From Bacteroidota bacterium (GTDB lineage Bacteria; Bacteroidota; Bacteroidia; Cytophagales; Cyclobacteriaceae), in the NCBI GenBank assembly GCA_022571715.1, contig JACZXH010000023.1, positions 1-43,543 on the forward strand: DNA of 43,543 bases, in the 5' to 3' direction. Below, in pieces: positions 7,649 to 16,034 of the stretch (positions are counted from its first letter, which is position 1; the number at the start of each line of letters is the position of its first letter). The notes under the pieces were generated by a model. That model made no database searches. It saw only the letters and a program-made list of their open reading frames with translations, and was not told where the DNA came from. The position numbers were made by a program, and so were the translations under genes.

Positions 7649-8593
7649 TTAATTGGCCGTGTCTTTTTGTTCCTGCTTTTTCCGGTCTTTTTCTATTTTC
7701 TTTCTTTTTTTACCTAGCGGGGCAAAAAAGTGTTTAGGATCTTCATTCATATGGATGAGCAATTCATCGAGGTCTTTCAGCGTCTGGTTAAGATTAATAT
7801 AAAGCGAATCTTCATTCATTAACCGCCCCAGCGTGCCGGTGGTTTTATTGAGATTTTTAAGCAGTAGATTGATCTGGGCCAGGGTTTCATTAAGATTTAT
7901 AGATTTCAGTGTATCAGCAAGTTCGCCGTATTTACCCATTACAGTTTCCAACTCGTCCAGGCGCATAATTAGTTTTTGTGTAGCTATTGCCATACCTTCA
8001 AGTGTTTCGTTTATTGAATTCGGGTTTTCACTTAATAACTTGTTTGTTTTGTAGGTTATTCCTTCCAGATTTTTTGCAATATTTTTTATTACTTCTGTGT
8101 TTTTTGAAAAATCCTCTAGCAGGGAATTGATACGTTGTATAGTAACCTTAAGGCCTTCAGCTACAGGCAATGCACTTTCTTTAAGTAGTTCATTCAGGGT
8201 AGGATCTACTTTAGCTGCTATGGTATCGCCGGGAGCAATCGGTTGTTTGATATCACCCACATCGAGGATAATAGAAACGCTTCCCAGCAGATCAATACGT
8301 AATAAGGCAACGGCATCTTTTCCTAAAATAATATCTGCAGAAATGTCCACCTCCACGGTGATCTTGTTCTCGAATTCCTGATTTATGGAAATTTTGCTGA
8401 CACGGCCTACTGTAAACCCGCTAATATTGACAGGGTTGGAAATATTTAAACCGGCGATATCGTCATAAATCACATAATACTTATTGGTTTTGTTTAGAAA
8501 ATCGATCCCTTTCAGGTAACTAAACCCGAAATACATGATAGCTAAACTGAGTATAGCAAATGCGCCTACCTTTACTTCTTTGGAAATTTTCAT
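7649..8593 (-). CDS. MCE (MlaD-like) family protein
   Basis: This 314-residue protein is anchored by one N-terminal transmembrane helix (about 7-27: VGAFAILSLAIMYFGFSYL). A single MCE domain follows at about 37-115, with YYVIYDDIAGLNISNPVNISG then FTVGRVSKI, and LLRIDLLGSVSIIL. The rest is a long helical region and a charged Lys-rich tail. MCE proteins form periplasmic rings that move phospholipids between inner and outer membranes, normally with an MlaE permease and MlaF ATPase; neither is nearby. The neighbours are a cell-wall amidase upstream and, divergently, an LptD-like gene, so the region is about envelope maintenance. The spacing to the carboxylase gene downstream is 13 bp. Confidence 0.92.
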   Translation of the reverse strand: MKISKEVKVGAFAILSLAIMYFGFSYLKGIDFLNKTNKYYVIYDDIAGLNISNPVNISGFTVGRVSKISINQEFENKITVEVDISADIILGKDAVALLRIDLLGSVSIILDVGDIKQPIAPGDTIAAKVDPTLNELLKESALPVAEGLKVTIQRINSLLEDFSKNTEVIKNIAKNLEGITYKTNKLLSENPNSINETLEGMAIATQKLIMRLDELETVMGKYGELADTLKSINLNETLAQINLLLKNLNKTTGTLGRLMNEDSLYINLNQTLKDLDELLIHMNEDPKHFFAPLGKKRKKIEKDRKKQEQKDTAN

Positions 8594-8705
8594 TTTTTAC
8601 ATTCGTACTTATTCAAAATGCCATCTGGCCTCATCCATTCACAATTTTGAAAGTATGATTTATATAGGAGAAAATAGTTGAAATAAGGAAAATATTTGTA
8701 ATAAA

Positions 8706-9488
8706 TTACTCCATTGCATCCATTTCTTCTTTATACGCTCTTACGGCTCTGAAAATACCGGAAGCAATATAATCCTGTTTAAGCTCGTTGTTAAGGTCTC
8801 TTTCTTCTCGTGGGTTACTCAAATATCCGGTTTCCACTAACACGCTCGGCATGGATGTACTCCATAACACCCAAAATCCTGCCTGCTTTACACCGCGGCT
8901 TCGTCGGCCAGCTCTTTTGGCAAATTGTATTTCAATTTTTGTGGCCAGATTGATGCTGTTGTTAAGAAAAGCAGTCTGGTATAGACTAAAAAATATATGT
9001 GATTCCGGTGATTTGGGGTCAAAATCCCCATACGTATCCTTGTAGTTATTCTCAAGGTAAATCACCGAATTTTCGCGAATGGCCACTTGAAGGTTTGCAT
9101 CTTCTTTATGCAGTCCCATCACATAGGTTTCTGTTCCATAAACGGTTGGGCTTGGAAAAGAATTACAATGTATGGAAATAAATAGATCGGCTCCGTTTCT
9201 ATTGGCAATTTGTGCTCTTTCTTCAAGCTCAACAAACTTATCATCGAATCGAGTGTAAATCACTTCCACACCCTTAAGGTTTTTATCAATGTATTCGCCT
9301 GCCTTCCGTGCGATCTTTAGGGCTATTTCTTTTTCAATAGAGAAGGCGCCATTTGTACCTGGATCTTTCCCTCCATGGCCGGCATCAATCACCACTTTTT
9401 TTATCTTTATATCCCTCACCCCCACTGTCGAAAACGAGTTTAGCAAGATTATTGCTGCAAGAAACGGAACAAGAACAATATTCTTCAT
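8706..9488 (-). CDS. N-acetylmuramoyl-L-alanine amidase (Amidase_3 family)
   Basis: This 260-residue exported zinc hydrolase cleaves the amide bond between N-acetylmuramic acid and L-alanine of peptidoglycan. A signal peptide covers about residues 1-22. The catalytic domain starts at KKVVIDAGHGGKDPG (zinc ligand His38). It continues with EKEIALKIARKAGEY (likely zinc ligand Glu in EKE), EVIYTRFDDKFVELEERAQIANRNGADLFISIHCNSFP (second zinc His, SIHCN) and the C-terminal VLVETGYLSNPREE with the catalytic Glu. There is no SPOR or LysM domain. It reads away from the LptD-like gene and upstream of the MCE gene (112 bp gap). The role is probably septal or general wall turnover. Confidence 0.93.
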   Translation of the reverse strand: MKNIVLVPFLAAIILLNSFSTVGVRDIKIKKVVIDAGHGGKDPGTNGAFSIEKEIALKIARKAGEYIDKNLKGVEVIYTRFDDKFVELEERAQIANRNGADLFISIHCNSFPSPTVYGTETYVMGLHKEDANLQVAIRENSVIYLENNYKDTYGDFDPKSPESHIFFSLYQTAFLNNSINLATKIEIQFAKRAGRRSRGVKQAGFWVLWSTSMPSVLVETGYLSNPREERDLNNELKQDYIASGIFRAVRAYKEEMDAME

Positions 9489-9518
9489 ATCAGTACGCTT
9501 ATGTTTGTGTTATTACGA

Positions 9519-9526
9519 TAACTTTG
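9519..9526 (+). promoter_or_regulatory. Possible -7 promoter element (TAACTTTG) of the LptD-like gene
   Basis: TAACTTTG matches the Bacteroidota sigma-factor -7 consensus TAnnTTTG exactly. A start of transcription a few bases downstream would fall before the TTG proposed as the LptD start at 9566. No clear -33 TTG is at the expected distance, so this is only suggestive. Confidence 0.35.
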
Positions 9527-9565
9527 TCAAAATTGCGAATTTTTGCCGCAAAAATTGAAAAGCGC

Positions 9566-12520
9566 TTGTATAATTCGAGAACAAAAATCTCATATTACGG
9601 AAAATCTATTTTTCTGCTGTTGATTCTTTTAATCAATTTTCAGGCCAAATGCCAGGAAGTAACTACTAAACCTGTACTGGTAAGTTCGCAAGATTCTTTA
9701 AAAACGTCAACTAAATCTCCTTTATTATCAGACACAATTTACAAAATAAAGCCTGACACTATCGCAGTTTTACTTACCGACACGATACCTGATATAAATT
9801 CTGATACAATCGCTAATATACAGACTGATACCATTCCGGGACTGCGTGCCGATACTATCCCAGACAAAAAGTCGCAGATCAGGCTTGATACCCTGCCCAA
9901 AATTGGGAGGTTAACCAAGGATACCACGAGACAGGATTCGCTAAAAAACGCCATACCCGTTGGAGATATTACAACTACAGTTGACTATAAATCTAGGGAT
10001 TCAATCAATCTCAATGTAAGGGATAAAATAGTGAAATTATACGGGCAATCGAAAATTGACTACAAGCCGATCGCGGTTGATGCTGCAATTATTGAAATAG
10101 ACTGGAATACCAATATCATGGTTGCAGTTGGAGTTGAAGATTCGTTAGGCAAACTGGTGGAAACGCCTGTGTTCAGAAATGGGAATGCAGTGTACGAAAC
10201 AAAAAATATACGTTATAATTTTAAGACACAGAAAGCCGTCATATCGGGGATGGTAACCGAGCAGGGTGATGGATTTATTCATGGTGACAAGGTTTTTAAG
10301 AACGAAAAAGACGAACTGTTTATTCCTTTTACAAAATATACGACCTGCAACCTTCGTAATCCACATTATTATATTGCCGCTCGGAATGTAAAGGCGATTC
10401 CGGGAAATAAAATGGTAACAGGCCCTTTTAATATGGTGATTAATGACGTGCCCACTCCACTGGGATTTTTTTTCGGTATGTTTCCCGAACAGAAGCAACG
10501 CACATCGGGCCTGCTCATTCCCAGTTATGGCGAGCAGACGCTCAAAGGGTTTTATCTTGAAAATGGGGGCTATTATTTTGCTTTCAATGATTACGTAAAC
10601 CTTGTCCTAACGGGTAGTATATATTCCAAAGGTGGATATGGGGTGAATGTAAGATCACAATACGTGAAAAGGTATAAATACAATGGTAACTTTCAGTTTA
10701 ACCTTACCAAACAAAACCTGTCTAGGAACCTGGAAGAGGATGCTGGAAAGATCACCGATTTCAGATTGACTTGGGGACATTCGCCAAAATCAAAGGGCTC
10801 CAGCCGGTTTTCTGCCAGGGTAAATGCTGCCACATCAACTTATAATGAGAACAATGTTCTTCCTAGTGTCGATGATCAGATCAATACTACACTAAGTTCA
10901 AGTGTGTCATTTTCAAAAACATTTCAAAGTACGCCGATAAGTATGGGTATTAATGGACGATTCAACCAAAATGTACGCACGAAAAAAGTGGATTTGTTGT
11001 TTCCGGAGTTCAGTTTGAATGTACAGAATATTTACCCGCTTCAGTCGAAAAGCGGAGGAAGCAACTCATGGCTTGACCGCCTCACATTGAGATATTCTAT
11101 GAATGGAGTAAATAAAATCACGAATCAGATTTCGTCTGACAGTATTGCTCCGTTTAATTTGGAAACGTTACCAAAGCTTATTGAAAATGCAAAAAACGGG
11201 ATAAAACATGTCATTCCGATGAGTACTTCATTAAAGGCATTCAGGTTTTTTACAATAAACCCTTCATTGAATTATCAGGAGTTGTGGTATAATTCAAAAC
11301 TTAACTTTCAGTACGATTCAGCCACGATGAAAGTGGTTACTGACACGTTGCAGGGTTTCAGCCGTGTGTATTCATACAGTGCAGGAGTTTCGTTAAATAC
11401 AAGAGTGTATGGCACGTTTTTTTTTAAACGCGAATTCGGAATTCAGGCCATTCGACACCTGATGACCCCTTCGATATCCTATAGTTACCGACCTGATTTT
11501 GCTGACCCAAAATTCGATTACTGGCAGGAAGTGCAGACCAATGAAAAAGGCGATACAAAGTTACGATCGCGTTATGAAGGGTTTGTATTTGGCAGCCCGG
11601 GCAGTGGGAAAGCAAGTTCTCTTTCATTCAGTCTTACTAATACGCTGGAAATGAAGGTAAAAAGTAAAAAAGACACAACTGGTAAATCTCAGAAAGTGAC
11701 ACTATTAAGAAATTTCGGGATAAGTACATCATATAACTTTGCCTTAGATTCATTTCAACTTTCAATTATTAGTGTCAAAGCAACCACTAATCTTCTAAGA
11801 AACAAGGAGGTTTTTAAGGGTAGTGCTACTATGCAGACTACGAGTATTAATCTTACCGGCAATATCGATCCTTATGTTTGGGTGCTGGATAGTGTAGGCG
11901 AGCAATCCGATGGAGAACAAATATTCTATCAGCGCCGGATCGACAAATTTGCATGGAACAATGGCGATGGACTTGGTACGCTCACAAATATCACATTTAA
12001 TATGAGAACCGGGATACGGGCCAAAGACAGAAAAAAAGGGGCCTCTTCAAGCAAGGATCAGGGAGGATATCAGGTAAATGAAATCGATCGTTTAACTAAA
12101 ATGCTTGAAAGTGGCACATTAAGCTATCAACAAGAACTAATGATCGAAAATATTCTTAAGTACCCACAGGCATTTGTAGATTTCAACATCCCCTGGAGTT
12201 TAAATGTAACATATTCATTGAATTTCAGAAGGGTTGGGGTAGCAAAGGGTGACGTTACTCAAACAATTCGTTTCAATGGTGATGTAAGTCTCACACCTAA
12301 ATGGAAGCTTACTTTCAATTCTGGTTATGATATAGAAAAGAAGGAATTTACCCAATCCCGGATCGGACTACACCGTGATCTGCACTGCTGGGAACTCAAT
12401 TTCGATTGGGTACCTTTCGGGCGGTTCACCTCTTACAATTTTACCATACGGGCAAAATCAAGCCTATTACAGGACCTGAAAATCAACCGCAGAAGGTCTT
12501 TTACGGATAATATCTTTTGA
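9566..12520 (+). CDS. lptD: Putative LPS-assembly outer membrane protein LptD
   Basis: This is about 984 residues from the proposed start. A signal peptide (SIFLLLILLINFQAKCQE) precedes a low-complexity segment of DTI octads (9731-9940). An LptA/OstA-like periplasmic domain follows: LNVRDKIVKLYGQSKIDYKP, VFRNGNAVYETKNIRYNF and the stretch around YTTCNLRNPHYYIAARNVK. The beta-barrel domain, about 600 residues, has alternating strands and many aromatic residues. LptD inserts lipopolysaccharide into the outer leaflet of the outer membrane. The open frame extends upstream to 9353, but that would overlap the divergent amidase and put about 70 unlikely residues before the signal peptide. With no in-frame ATG available, TTG at 9566 is the best fit. 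LptE is not in the window. Confidence 0.85.
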   Translation: MYNSRTKISYYGKSIFLLLILLINFQAKCQEVTTKPVLVSSQDSLKTSTKSPLLSDTIYKIKPDTIAVLLTDTIPDINSDTIANIQTDTIPGLRADTIPDKKSQIRLDTLPKIGRLTKDTTRQDSLKNAIPVGDITTTVDYKSRDSINLNVRDKIVKLYGQSKIDYKPIAVDAAIIEIDWNTNIMVAVGVEDSLGKLVETPVFRNGNAVYETKNIRYNFKTQKAVISGMVTEQGDGFIHGDKVFKNEKDELFIPFTKYTTCNLRNPHYYIAARNVKAIPGNKMVTGPFNMVINDVPTPLGFFFGMFPEQKQRTSGLLIPSYGEQTLKGFYLENGGYYFAFNDYVNLVLTGSIYSKGGYGVNVRSQYVKRYKYNGNFQFNLTKQNLSRNLEEDAGKITDFRLTWGHSPKSKGSSRFSARVNAATSTYNENNVLPSVDDQINTTLSSSVSFSKTFQSTPISMGINGRFNQNVRTKKVDLLFPEFSLNVQNIYPLQSKSGGSNSWLDRLTLRYSMNGVNKITNQISSDSIAPFNLETLPKLIENAKNGIKHVIPMSTSLKAFRFFTINPSLNYQELWYNSKLNFQYDSATMKVVTDTLQGFSRVYSYSAGVSLNTRVYGTFFFKREFGIQAIRHLMTPSISYSYRPDFADPKFDYWQEVQTNEKGDTKLRSRYEGFVFGSPGSGKASSLSFSLTNTLEMKVKSKKDTTGKSQKVTLLRNFGISTSYNFALDSFQLSIISVKATTNLLRNKEVFKGSATMQTTSINLTGNIDPYVWVLDSVGEQSDGEQIFYQRRIDKFAWNNGDGLGTLTNITFNMRTGIRAKDRKKGASSSKDQGGYQVNEIDRLTKMLESGTLSYQQELMIENILKYPQAFVDFNIPWSLNVTYSLNFRRVGVAKGDVTQTIRFNGDVSLTPKWKLTFNSGYDIEKKEFTQSRIGLHRDLHCWELNFDWVPFGRFTSYNFTIRAKSSLLQDLKINRRRSFTDNIF
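9731..9940 (+). repeat. Tandem 24-bp (8-residue) repeat inside the LptD-like gene
   Basis: Six units spaced exactly 24 bp apart begin at 9731, 9755, 9779, 9803, 9827 and 9851. They encode DTIYKIKP, DTIAVLLT, DTIPDINS, DTIANIQT, DTIPGLRA and DTIPDKKS. Two looser units (DTLPKIGR, DTTRQDSL) follow at 9887 and 9920. The protein repeat is clear while the bases have diverged, which suggests selection on the peptide or an old expansion. Confidence 0.8.
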
Positions 12521-12594
12521 TCCGATTTTTTTCCGGTTAGGATCTGGAATCGCGGAAAATATTTAATTTTACCTGTCTAAAATCACCCTTATAC

Positions 12595-12915
12595 GTGAAA
12601 TCTGTAAAAGTGTTTTCCTCAAAAGAGGCCGCCCATATCGCCCTGCCATTAAATCAGCCCAGGAAAGTGATAATATCCGGAAAGAATTATTGCTTTATAA
12701 GGACCTCTTCAGGAATTTATGCAATAGATGACGCATGCCCCCATCAGAAGACTTCGTTGAGTGGAGGTTTTGTAAATGCATTTGATGAGATTATTTGCCC
12801 GCTGCATGAGTACCGGTTTTCGTTAAAAGATGGTTCTGACTCAAGCATGCGAACCCATGGGGCTGAAACCTGGCTGGTTGAAATACATGCGGATGGCGTG
12901 TACATCAACCTGTAA
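12595..12915 (+). CDS. Rieske [2Fe-2S] ferredoxin-like protein (NirD type)
   Basis: This 106-residue soluble protein consists of a single Rieske domain. The cluster ligands are in ACPHQKTSLSGG (Cys48, His50) and ICPLHEYRFSLKDG (Cys68, His71), the C-x-H and C-x-x-H pattern of Rieske ferredoxins and nitrite reductase small subunits. It would carry electrons to an unidentified oxygenase or reductase. No such partner is in the window. The start is a GTG, preceded by an AT-rich spacer of 74 bp after the LptD-like gene. The M14 peptidase gene follows at 12993 on the same strand, 77 bp on. A transport or signal sequence is absent, so it is cytoplasmic. Confidence 0.87.
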   Translation: MKSVKVFSSKEAAHIALPLNQPRKVIISGKNYCFIRTSSGIYAIDDACPHQKTSLSGGFVNAFDEIICPLHEYRFSLKDGSDSSMRTHGAETWLVEIHADGVYINL

Positions 12916-12992
12916 TTTTGCCGGATAAACCAGGTGGCTTTGGAAGCACCCCGGATTTTACTAAATTCCGCACCGGTTTAAATCATATAAAA

Positions 12993-15527
12993 ATGAAAAA
13001 AGTAATTTGCCTGACTGTTTTGTCAGCGATAGTATCATTAGTAGTTGCTCAGGAGTTAAAATCACCAGAAGAATTTCTTGGATATCAACTCGGTGAAAGG
13101 TTTACCCGGCACTATCGTGTAGTGGATTATTTTAAACATGTTGCCAGTGTAATGACCAACATAAAAGTAGAACAATACGGTGAAACCAATGAACACCGAC
13201 CGTTGATTGTAGCCTATGTAACCTCTCAGAAAAATTTTGACAGGCTCGAAGAGATCAGGCAAAACAATCTTCGAAGAGCCGGATTAGAATCAGGAACATT
13301 TTCAGATGAGGAAATTGCCATTGTATGGTTAAGCTATAATGTTCATGGAAATGAATCATCGAGCACCGAAGCAACAATGCTTACCCTGTATGAATTGGCA
13401 AATCCATCCAATCAAAAGACACAAAAGTGGCTTGAAAATACCGTTGTTATTCTTGATCCTTGTATCAATCCGGATGGACGCGACCGATATGCTAATTTTT
13501 ATAACCAATACGGTAATAAAATTCCCAATCCCAACCTTGATTCAAAAGAACACCATGAGCCGTGGCCGGGTGGACGCGCAAATCATTACTTATTTGATTT
13601 GAACAGAGACTGGGCATGGATTAGCCAGGTTGAATCAATACAACGAATTAAATTATACAATACCTGGATGCCTCATGTGCATGTTGATTTTCACGAACAA
13701 TTTATCAATAATCCGTATTACTTTCCTCCCGCCGCGCAGCCGTACCATAACATCATTACGCCGTGGCAAAGTGAATTTCAGGCATTGATCGGGAAAAATC
13801 ATGCTAAATATTTCGATGAAAATGGATGGATATATTTTACCAAAGAAGTATTTGACCTTTTTTATCCCAGCTACGGCGATACCTATCCTACATTCAACGG
13901 GGCAATCGGTATGACCTATGAAAAAGGTGGCGGAGGCCTGGCAGGCCTGGCAGGCATGATGGAAAACGGCGACACAGTGAAACTCAAAGACCGGATCATG
14001 CACCATCATACCACAGGATTATCAACGGTAGAGGTAAGTTCGGTAAACGCAGACCGGCTCGTAAAGGAATTCGAGGCGTACTTCAGCAGGGCAAAAAACA
14101 ACCCTGCCACAACGTATAAAGCGTTCATAATTAAAGGAACCAACAATCCGGACAAGATTAAAACGCTAACTAACTGGCTGGATACGCATAAAGTACAATA
14201 CGGGAGCGGATCTTCAGGAAATAAGCGGTTAACAGGTTACAGTTACAGAACCAATACTACTGTACCGGTTACACTTTTGCCAAATGACATTGTTGTAAGC
14301 GCATACCAGCCAAAGTCAAATTTTTTAAATGTGCTTTTTGAGCCCAAATCCAAGCTTGTTGATTCACTTACGTACGATATCACGAGCTGGTCCATTCCAT
14401 ATATTTACGACCTCGACGCATATGCGGTTACAGAAAAAATAGCGGTCTCACCCCGCAGTAATCAGCCGGTAAGTTTCACCCCATTGGAGAGTGATAGTAA
14501 CGCATATGCTTACATTGGAAAATACGAATCGTTGCAAGATTTAAAATGGTTTGCCTGGCTACTGAAAATGGGGGTGAAAGTACGAGTAGCCCACAAAGCT
14601 TTTGCGATTGATGGCAAAACATATGAACGTGGAACCATCGTGGTACTGCGTTGGGACAATGAACACCTTAAAAATTTTGATAAATACATGGCCAATGGTT
14701 CTGATAAATTCAGGCGATCTACAACGAAAGTATATTCCGGGTATGTCTCATCAGGTAATGATTTTGGTTCGCGATACTATAAACTAGTTAAAGCGCCTGA
14801 AGTAGCTGTTCTTAGTGGAAATCAGGTACGTTCGCTTGATTTTGGTGAAGTATGGTATTATTTCGAAAACGACCTAAACTATCCGGTTACGATTATCGAT
14901 ACAGATTATTTTGACCGAATTGACCTGGATAAATATGATGTACTCATCGTTCCAGGAGGTTCTTATAAGATATTTGATGAAGATCGCAGAAAGACGCTTA
15001 CCAAATGGGTGCGGTCTGGAGGCCGTCTGGTGCTGATAAGCAATGCGCTCCGGTCTTTCGTTGACACGGAAGAGTTTTCACTGAAAAAATACCTTTCGGA
15101 AGAGGAGGAAACTGAAGCAGAAGAAATACAGGAAAAAAGGGTTGAAGAGCAAATGCTAAACCCGTATAAAGATGAATTAAGAACTCGTATTTCTGACCAG
15201 ATGCCTGGGGCAATTTATCAGGTGAAGCTTGACAACAGCCATCCGCTTGCTTTTGGTTATCGTGACAGCTATTATACCCTGAAATTAAACAGCTACAGGT
15301 ATGCCTACCTTGAAAATGGCAGAAACATAGGAATAATCGAATCATCTTCCAGCCTTGTTTCAGGCTTTGTAGGCGCCAATGTGAAGGATACCATTGGTGA
15401 AACACTTGTTTTCGGTGTGGAAGATATGGGATCCGGGTCGGTTGTTTATCTGGTTGACAATCCATTATTCCGGGCATTCTGGTATAATGGCAAACTTATT
15501 TTCGGTAACGCTGTGTTTATTCGCTAA
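12993..15527 (+). CDS. Secreted M14-family zinc carboxypeptidase with C-terminal glutamine-amidotransferase-like domain
   Basis: This is 844 residues from ATG 12993, which yields a clean signal peptide (MKKVICLTVLSAIVSLVVAQ). The frame stays open back to a TTG at 12918, but that adds 25 residues before the signal. The peptidase domain (about 40-360) has the zinc motif VHGNESSSTEA (His-x-x-Glu), DPCINPDGRDRY, and DFHEQF supplying the third ligand or substrate-binding His. A middle beta-rich region follows. A class I amidotransferase-like fold appears at about 600-700 (YDVLIVPGGSYK, KWVRSGGRLVLIS). Such proteins are common exported peptidases in Bacteroidota; substrates are probably peptides or proteins taken from the surroundings. 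The catalytic Glu of the C-terminal peptidase part was not pinned down. Confidence 0.88.
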   Translation: MKKVICLTVLSAIVSLVVAQELKSPEEFLGYQLGERFTRHYRVVDYFKHVASVMTNIKVEQYGETNEHRPLIVAYVTSQKNFDRLEEIRQNNLRRAGLESGTFSDEEIAIVWLSYNVHGNESSSTEATMLTLYELANPSNQKTQKWLENTVVILDPCINPDGRDRYANFYNQYGNKIPNPNLDSKEHHEPWPGGRANHYLFDLNRDWAWISQVESIQRIKLYNTWMPHVHVDFHEQFINNPYYFPPAAQPYHNIITPWQSEFQALIGKNHAKYFDENGWIYFTKEVFDLFYPSYGDTYPTFNGAIGMTYEKGGGGLAGLAGMMENGDTVKLKDRIMHHHTTGLSTVEVSSVNADRLVKEFEAYFSRAKNNPATTYKAFIIKGTNNPDKIKTLTNWLDTHKVQYGSGSSGNKRLTGYSYRTNTTVPVTLLPNDIVVSAYQPKSNFLNVLFEPKSKLVDSLTYDITSWSIPYIYDLDAYAVTEKIAVSPRSNQPVSFTPLESDSNAYAYIGKYESLQDLKWFAWLLKMGVKVRVAHKAFAIDGKTYERGTIVVLRWDNEHLKNFDKYMANGSDKFRRSTTKVYSGYVSSGNDFGSRYYKLVKAPEVAVLSGNQVRSLDFGEVWYYFENDLNYPVTIIDTDYFDRIDLDKYDVLIVPGGSYKIFDEDRRKTLTKWVRSGGRLVLISNALRSFVDTEEFSLKKYLSEEEETEAEEIQEKRVEEQMLNPYKDELRTRISDQMPGAIYQVKLDNSHPLAFGYRDSYYTLKLNSYRYAYLENGRNIGIIESSSSLVSGFVGANVKDTIGETLVFGVEDMGSGSVVYLVDNPLFRAFWYNGKLIFGNAVFIR

Positions 15528-15597
15528 ACAGGTTTTTTCTTTTCGGTGCCTAAATCTGAATTGTTTCATGTTATTAAATTGTTTGAGTTTGACCTTA

Positions 15598-15908
15598 TAG
15601 AATTAACCATTTAGATATTAATAATAAAACGAGTATAGCATTTGAAATTGCCCTTTAAAAAGATGATTTGAATAACTTAATAAATAATTCAGTTCTACCA
15701 ATAATTGAGATTGGTAAAGTATCATGGATAAATGCGAAATTTAATTATTGGATATTGAAGGGACCAACCTGACAAAGTTCAGCACCTATGTCCCCCTCTT
15801 CGAGGGGGCGTAGGGGGAGGAAAAATCAGGGTCGCTGTACTACTAAGATACATAAAGTAAATTATTACAAATGAATAGAAAATTTTAAAACTTAGATGGT
15901 TAATTCTA
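15598..15908. mobile_element. MITE-like non-autonomous element with 13-bp TIRs and 8-bp target duplication
   Basis: The element starts with TAGAATTAACCAT (15598-15610) and ends with its exact reverse complement ATGGTTAATTCTA (15896-15908). The inverted similarity fades out over the next few bases. It is flanked on both sides by the direct repeat TGACCTTA (15590-15597 and 15909-15916), as expected from an 8-bp target-site duplication. Inside there is no long open frame. There is a 7-bp hairpin, TACCAAT/ATTGGTA (15696-15716), and a C/G-rich hairpin, CCCCCTC/GAGGGGG (15792-15808), with a second G run that allows an alternative fold. No transposase is present, so it would need one in trans. The family is not recognised. 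Confidence 0.7.
15792..15818. repeat. C/G-rich hairpin within the MITE-like element
   Basis: CCCCCTC at 15792-15798 pairs perfectly with GAGGGGG at 15802-15808 around TTC. TCCCCCT at 15791-15797 can instead pair with AGGGGGA at 15812-15818. Words of this type are frequent in spacers of some Bacteroidota genomes, which is my recollection. A shorter, decayed version (CCCCCTAAAGGG) lies near 41301. Confidence 0.6.
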
Positions 15909-16034
15909 TGACCTTATTCTATTTACGTATTTCAAAAGATTAAATACAGGGAATAAAAAGTGTATTTATAATCCAGAGATTTTCTGAATTTAGGAAAAAT
16001 ACAAAGTGTATAATTTATTCACAGAAGTGGCCTT

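Noticed and set aside
12918-12992. TTG start of the M14 peptidase frame
   Set aside because: It would put 25 residues before a clean signal peptide that begins at ATG 12993.
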